64,000 nucleotides of DNA from CADEDV01 sp036383515. Its GTDB lineage: Bacteria > Bacteroidota > Bacteroidia > Chitinophagales > Chitinophagaceae. Positions within the stretch are counted from its first letter, which is position 1. Every line of letters begins with the position of its first letter. Both the position numbers and the translations under genes were made by a program. This document shows positions 60,717 to 64,000 of the stretch, one piece after another. The stretch spans positions 44,666 through 108,665 of the forward strand of contig DASVOE010000104.1 in the NCBI GenBank assembly GCA_036383515.1, read 5' to 3'. The notes below the pieces were generated by a model. That model was not told where the DNA came from and searched no databases. It saw only the letters and a list, made by a program, of their open reading frames with translations.

Positions 60717-60983
60717 TGTAGGGAGAGAATTAATATCGTAGCCGACAAATTATTTTTTAAGGGAAATGAGACCATAGGATAAACTTTATTTCTTTTATGT
60801 AGTCCATGTTCGCAGCGCATGAAACAATTCTAAAAACCCTCCTCTTATTTTAACACGCAAGTTGTAATCGTTCCAGGATTTTTTGCGTTAAATGATTTCT
60901 TCCAACTTTTTTCTCAAACTTTTCCAGTAAAAGTATTCTACCAAACTGCTGTGATTTTTAACCCTGTTAAAAAATGATTTAAC
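60717..60983. other. Intergenic region upstream of the riboswitch
   Basis: About 270 bases between the riboswitch and the divergent outer-membrane barrel gene; it should hold both promoters. No specific element was recognised. Confidence 0.4.
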
Positions 60984-61736
60984 ATGAGCAGAAACCAAAC
61001 AGCAATAGCTTACTTCATCTTTTCTAATTTATTATATCAGATTACCCAGGCACAAACAAATACAATCCAATATGAAATTGGTGCCGGGCTTACCAGTTTT
61101 ATTTACCAGGGCGACCTGACACCTTCTTCCATCGGGTCATTCAGAACAATGCGACCGGGTATATATATTCACGGCAGTAAAATCTTAGGCTCTTCTTTTT
61201 TTTTGCGTACTCAACTTGCAATTGGTGGCCTGAGAGGAAACGATGCAACATATGATAACCCGGAATACAGGCAGCAGCGTAATTTCAATTTTCGTTCACC
61301 GGTGATAGAACTATCACAACAGTTAGCTTGGAATCCATTGGGAAAAAATCATGCAGATAAGGGATTCTCTCCTTATGTATTTGCCGGAGTGGGAATAAGC
61401 TTTTTAAAAATTAAAAGGGATTGGTCCAATTTCAATGCTGAATATTTTGGTGCATTGGGCGAAGATGTAGCTGCCCGATTAGTGGTAGATGCAGCCCATT
61501 CAGTACCCAAAATAATTCCAGTAATACCTGTCGGTCTTGGTGTGCGATACAATTTATCGTCCCGGTGGGCGGTGAATGCTGAATCAGCATACCGGGTTGT
61601 ATTTACCGATTACCTCGATGGGTTTAGCCAGGCTGCCAATCCCGATAAGAATGATCATTATCATACAATATCGGCAGGGGCTATTTATCGCATTGGTAAA
61701 AAAAATACACTGGCTTGTCCTGTGCTGAGATATTGA
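60984..61736 (+). CDS. Outer-membrane barrel protein, DUF6089-like
   Basis: A 250-residue exported protein (signal then IQYEIGAGLTSFIYQGDLTP) whose mature part is a single small beta-barrel with alternating pattern and aromatic ends. DUF6089-like proteins are frequent in Bacteroidota; function unknown. Two Cys-free central loops. Confidence 0.7.
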   Translation: MSRNQTAIAYFIFSNLLYQITQAQTNTIQYEIGAGLTSFIYQGDLTPSSIGSFRTMRPGIYIHGSKILGSSFFLRTQLAIGGLRGNDATYDNPEYRQQRNFNFRSPVIELSQQLAWNPLGKNHADKGFSPYVFAGVGISFLKIKRDWSNFNAEYFGALGEDVAARLVVDAAHSVPKIIPVIPVGLGVRYNLSSRWAVNAESAYRVVFTDYLDGFSQAANPDKNDHYHTISAGAIYRIGKKNTLACPVLRY

Positions 61737-61762
61737 GCGCTATAAAAAATGGTGATAGCTAT

Positions 61763-63844
61763 TTATTTAACTCCTTTTACCCATTGCACAGCAAGACCTG
61801 CATAATAGTTTCGCCGTGGAGCTGCGTTATAAAAACGGTTACCGGCAGCATTGATGTCGTTACCCAGGCTATATTGTATATCAAACAAATTATCTGCCCC
61901 TGTAAAAATGTTCAGGTTCCATTTGCGGGCCACTGTTTTTTTCCAGCCGACCCTGCCACCCAGTAAGTTATAAGAACTTGCAAACTCAGCATTGGCATCA
62001 TTCAGTGCAATACGGTCGCTATAAAAATAACTGAACGAAATATACAAGCCTGGCTTTGTTGCCATGTCGATGGTTGCTGCTACCGTATGCCTTGCTACAC
62101 TGGGTAGTTGTTTGCGGGAATAATCATTACCACTTTGCTTGAAGTCTTTATAATGAAAATCATTCCAGGTATGACTTATTCCTGCAGTTGCACCTGTAAT
62201 AAAACCCTGAGGATTTTTAAAGAGCTGGAAAGAAGCCTGTGATTCGAGACCCTTTTGCTGCGTAGAGCCGGCATTGGTAAAATAATCAGCATTGTTCGCA
62301 TCCTTGCGTTGTACAATAGCATTTTTCAATTGATAAGTGAATGCGTTCACTTCCACATACAATCGTTGCTGAAGCCAGTTGCTTTTAAAACCTGCTTCAT
62401 AACTAATGCCATGTTCAGCTTCAAGATTGGTACTGATCACACTGGTAGAAGGCAATACTTCCTGAACAGTTGGTGGAGAGAAGCCTTTTGAAATACTGGC
62501 ATACATCCAAAGCCCGGCAACAAGTCTTTTAGATATAGCGAGTCTTGGTGCCCATTCACTGTTATAGGTTTTCTTTACCGGCGTAAATAAAGGAACGGAT
62601 AGCCGGGTAATAGTAATGGATGATTTATTTATGCTCACTCCTGCAGTAACATTCCAGTTATGTGGCAGCCGGAGATCACCTTGTGCAAAAACCGAATAGA
62701 TCCAGTTATTGATATCGTCATCCGTTATAATACTGCCGGGATTGCCATTTACATTGGTAAATGTTTTTGTATTAAAAAATCCTTTTTGTGCTTCTCCGCC
62801 AAAAAGAAACTGAAGTGTGGAGCTTGCCAGATCATGATCCCATTTAAAAATAGTACGGCCACCGAAATGCGGTTCTGATCTTCTTTCATAATTCCTGAAT
62901 GTTGGATTTTTAATTTGGGAAAAAGCTCCGTACACAACTGTACTGTTTTGAAAATGCTCACTGAAATGATAATCGTTATTAATGCCTGCTAAAAATGTTT
63001 TCTGGTAGATGGCTGCCCTGGCCTGGTCAGCAGAGGGAAGAATTCCTGCCGCTGGCCTGGCTGCTTTTGGATTGGTAGTATACTCCGCCTTTGTTAAAGC
63101 TCCGGGAGTTTGGTAATAAAGATCTCCATATAATATAGAAGCACTGAGCTGTTGCCTGTCATTCGCTTTTATTTGTGTTTGCCAGGTAGCAATATCACGA
63201 CGCATTTGGCTATGATTCCTGTAGCCATCGCTTGACTGGTGCGTATAGCTGAACGTATTCCGGTGATCATCATTACTGGCTTTTACTTCAGCGTTCAGGT
63301 TATTTAAATGATAGCTTCCCAATCCATAATTAACGCTAAAGCCCTGTGTCCATTTTTCAGGTTGACCATTAATAAGAATAACTCCACCTGTGCCGGCGCC
63401 ATACAAACTTCCGCCCGGTCCTTTTATTACTTCGATGTTATTGAAATTGTAATAACCCAGTTGATTCAGGTAAGTACTACCACCGGGATCGGTGAAAGGA
63501 ATATTGTTCCAGTAAATTTTTATATTCCGGACACCAAAGGGAGACCGCAGTGTGCTTCCTCTTACATTCATCCGGTAGCTGCCCGGTGATCGTTCTTCCA
63601 TTCTTATACCCGGCGTATTATTAAGGGCTGGTAAAATGGAAGTATTATTGAACCGTTCTAATTGTGGTGAGCTGATATGATTGATAGCAACTGCAGTTTC
63701 TTTCAACTGCCGGTTTTGTTCAAATGCTTTGATAACAACTTCGCCCAATGCTTTAGCGGAATCAGCGGGTTCGGTTTGCGAAAAACAAAACAGGGATAAA
63801 AAAGGGCATGCAATACTGCTACAGATAAATCTTTTTATAAACAT
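61763..63844 (-). CDS. TonB-dependent outer-membrane receptor
   Basis: A 693-residue receptor with signal peptide, TonB box region (LGEVVIKAFEQNRQLKETA), plug with GIRMEERSPGSYRMNVRG and IEVIKGPGGSLYGAGTGGVILI, then the barrel ending YNAAPRRNYYAGLAVQW. FecA/siderophore-like by plug sequence; substrate unknown. Convergent with the barrel gene, divergent from the permease. Confidence 0.85.
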   Translation of the reverse strand: MFIKRFICSSIACPFLSLFCFSQTEPADSAKALGEVVIKAFEQNRQLKETAVAINHISSPQLERFNNTSILPALNNTPGIRMEERSPGSYRMNVRGSTLRSPFGVRNIKIYWNNIPFTDPGGSTYLNQLGYYNFNNIEVIKGPGGSLYGAGTGGVILINGQPEKWTQGFSVNYGLGSYHLNNLNAEVKASNDDHRNTFSYTHQSSDGYRNHSQMRRDIATWQTQIKANDRQQLSASILYGDLYYQTPGALTKAEYTTNPKAARPAAGILPSADQARAAIYQKTFLAGINNDYHFSEHFQNSTVVYGAFSQIKNPTFRNYERRSEPHFGGRTIFKWDHDLASSTLQFLFGGEAQKGFFNTKTFTNVNGNPGSIITDDDINNWIYSVFAQGDLRLPHNWNVTAGVSINKSSITITRLSVPLFTPVKKTYNSEWAPRLAISKRLVAGLWMYASISKGFSPPTVQEVLPSTSVISTNLEAEHGISYEAGFKSNWLQQRLYVEVNAFTYQLKNAIVQRKDANNADYFTNAGSTQQKGLESQASFQLFKNPQGFITGATAGISHTWNDFHYKDFKQSGNDYSRKQLPSVARHTVAATIDMATKPGLYISFSYFYSDRIALNDANAEFASSYNLLGGRVGWKKTVARKWNLNIFTGADNLFDIQYSLGNDINAAGNRFYNAAPRRNYYAGLAVQWVKGVK

Positions 63845-63896
63845 CGGGTGAGATTAGTATAATAAAGGTAGATTGTTTTTTTCCTATCTTCAACGC

Positions 63897-64000
63897 ATGA
63901 CAGGAAAACCAAAGCTCCGGCTGTTTGATCTTACGATGATCGTTGTTGGATTAGTGATCGGGATGGGAATATTCAGAACATCTTCTGATGCTGCCAATGC
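63897..64000 (+). CDS. Amino acid permease (APC superfamily), 5' end only
   Basis: The 34 codons in the window (MTGKPKLRLFDLTMIVVGL) continue with a Gly-rich helix (IGMGIFRT), the characteristic start of APC-type amino acid permeases. The rest lies beyond the window. Confidence 0.75.
   Translation, partial: MTGKPKLRLFDLTMIVVGLVIGMGIFRTSSDAAN

Noticed and set aside
1..64000. CRISPR arrays, rRNA genes, insertion sequences
   Set aside because: No regularly spaced repeats, rRNA-like sequence or transposase-like protein was seen on reading both strands.

Overview
The window looks like a chromosome segment of a Bacteroidota bacterium, most likely of the Chitinophagaceae. The signs are a SusC/SusD pair with a TlpA-like thioredoxin protein, DUF6443-type RHS proteins, a DUF6520-like secreted peptide, DUF6089-type outer-membrane barrels, LytS/LytTR signalling, AT-rich DNA, few Shine-Dalgarno sites and a TAnnTTTG-type promoter element. 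All calls come from reading the sequence and translations; no database search was run.

Layout. 0-3.6 kb: a membrane-anchored copper radical oxidase of the galactose oxidase type. 4.1-11 kb: a minus-strand defence block with a single-chain SIR2-APAZ-short-Argonaute followed by three PD-(D/E)XK-type nuclease genes. 11-29.7 kb: one long co-directional minus-strand block of about 23 genes that looks like an integrated mobile element or tailless virus-like element. It carries a RecA-fold ATPase, a giant JAB-methylase-strawberry-notch helicase fusion, two amidases, a GH104-type muramidase, an L,D-transpeptidase-like protein, a peptidoglycan-binding protein, a protein with two annexin-like repeats, an LEA14-like protein, a transglutaminase-fold protein, several beta-rich putative particle proteins and two sister DNA-binding proteins at its upstream end. 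At least six of its proteins share a short Gly-rich motif of the type (L/V)(N/S)GLGEL or NGLEGL, mostly at domain borders. No terminase, portal, tail, FtsK/HerA packaging ATPase or integrase was seen.

30-37.5 kb: an AraC regulator, a DUF6520-like peptide, and a TlpA-SusC-SusD uptake operon. 37.5-41.4 kb: small regulators, an MNT-HEPN fusion and three plus-strand membrane proteins that may be defence effectors. 41.8-45.06 kb: a 50-residue peptide gene ending in PPIPGGGGK, a 17-bp perfect hairpin, an acyltransferase-fold protein with a PqqD-like tail, a LytS-type histidine kinase and a LytTR response regulator. This looks like a modified-peptide signalling operon. 45-52 kb: a nuclease-like gene, a NUMOD4 protein, a 1457-residue RHS protein with a JAB-like C-terminal domain and an overlapping lipoprotein gene (possible immunity). 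52.4-54.3 kb: an ArsR-SRPBCC-DUF1761 operon with tandem palindromic operators; the DUF1761 gene has an in-frame amber codon. 54.4-56.4 kb: a large serine recombinase whose reading frame runs antisense through a tRNA-Arg(CCG), so this tRNA is a likely island border. 56.4-64 kb: ordinary chromosomal genes: MarC, a phosphatase-superfamily protein, a CWC protein, a cobalamin riboswitch with BtuB-like receptor, a DUF6089 barrel, another TonB receptor, and the start of an amino-acid permease.

How the parts fit. Everything from the left edge to 56.3 kb could be accessory DNA attached at the tRNA, since nothing left of the tRNA is clearly core, but no second attachment copy was found in the window. 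The virus-like block and the Argonaute block are separated only by a strong terminator and run the same way, so the defence genes may be cargo of that element. The two most promising undescribed systems are the virus-like block with its shared motif and transglutaminase-fold protein, and the peptide/acyltransferase/LytS/LytTR operon.
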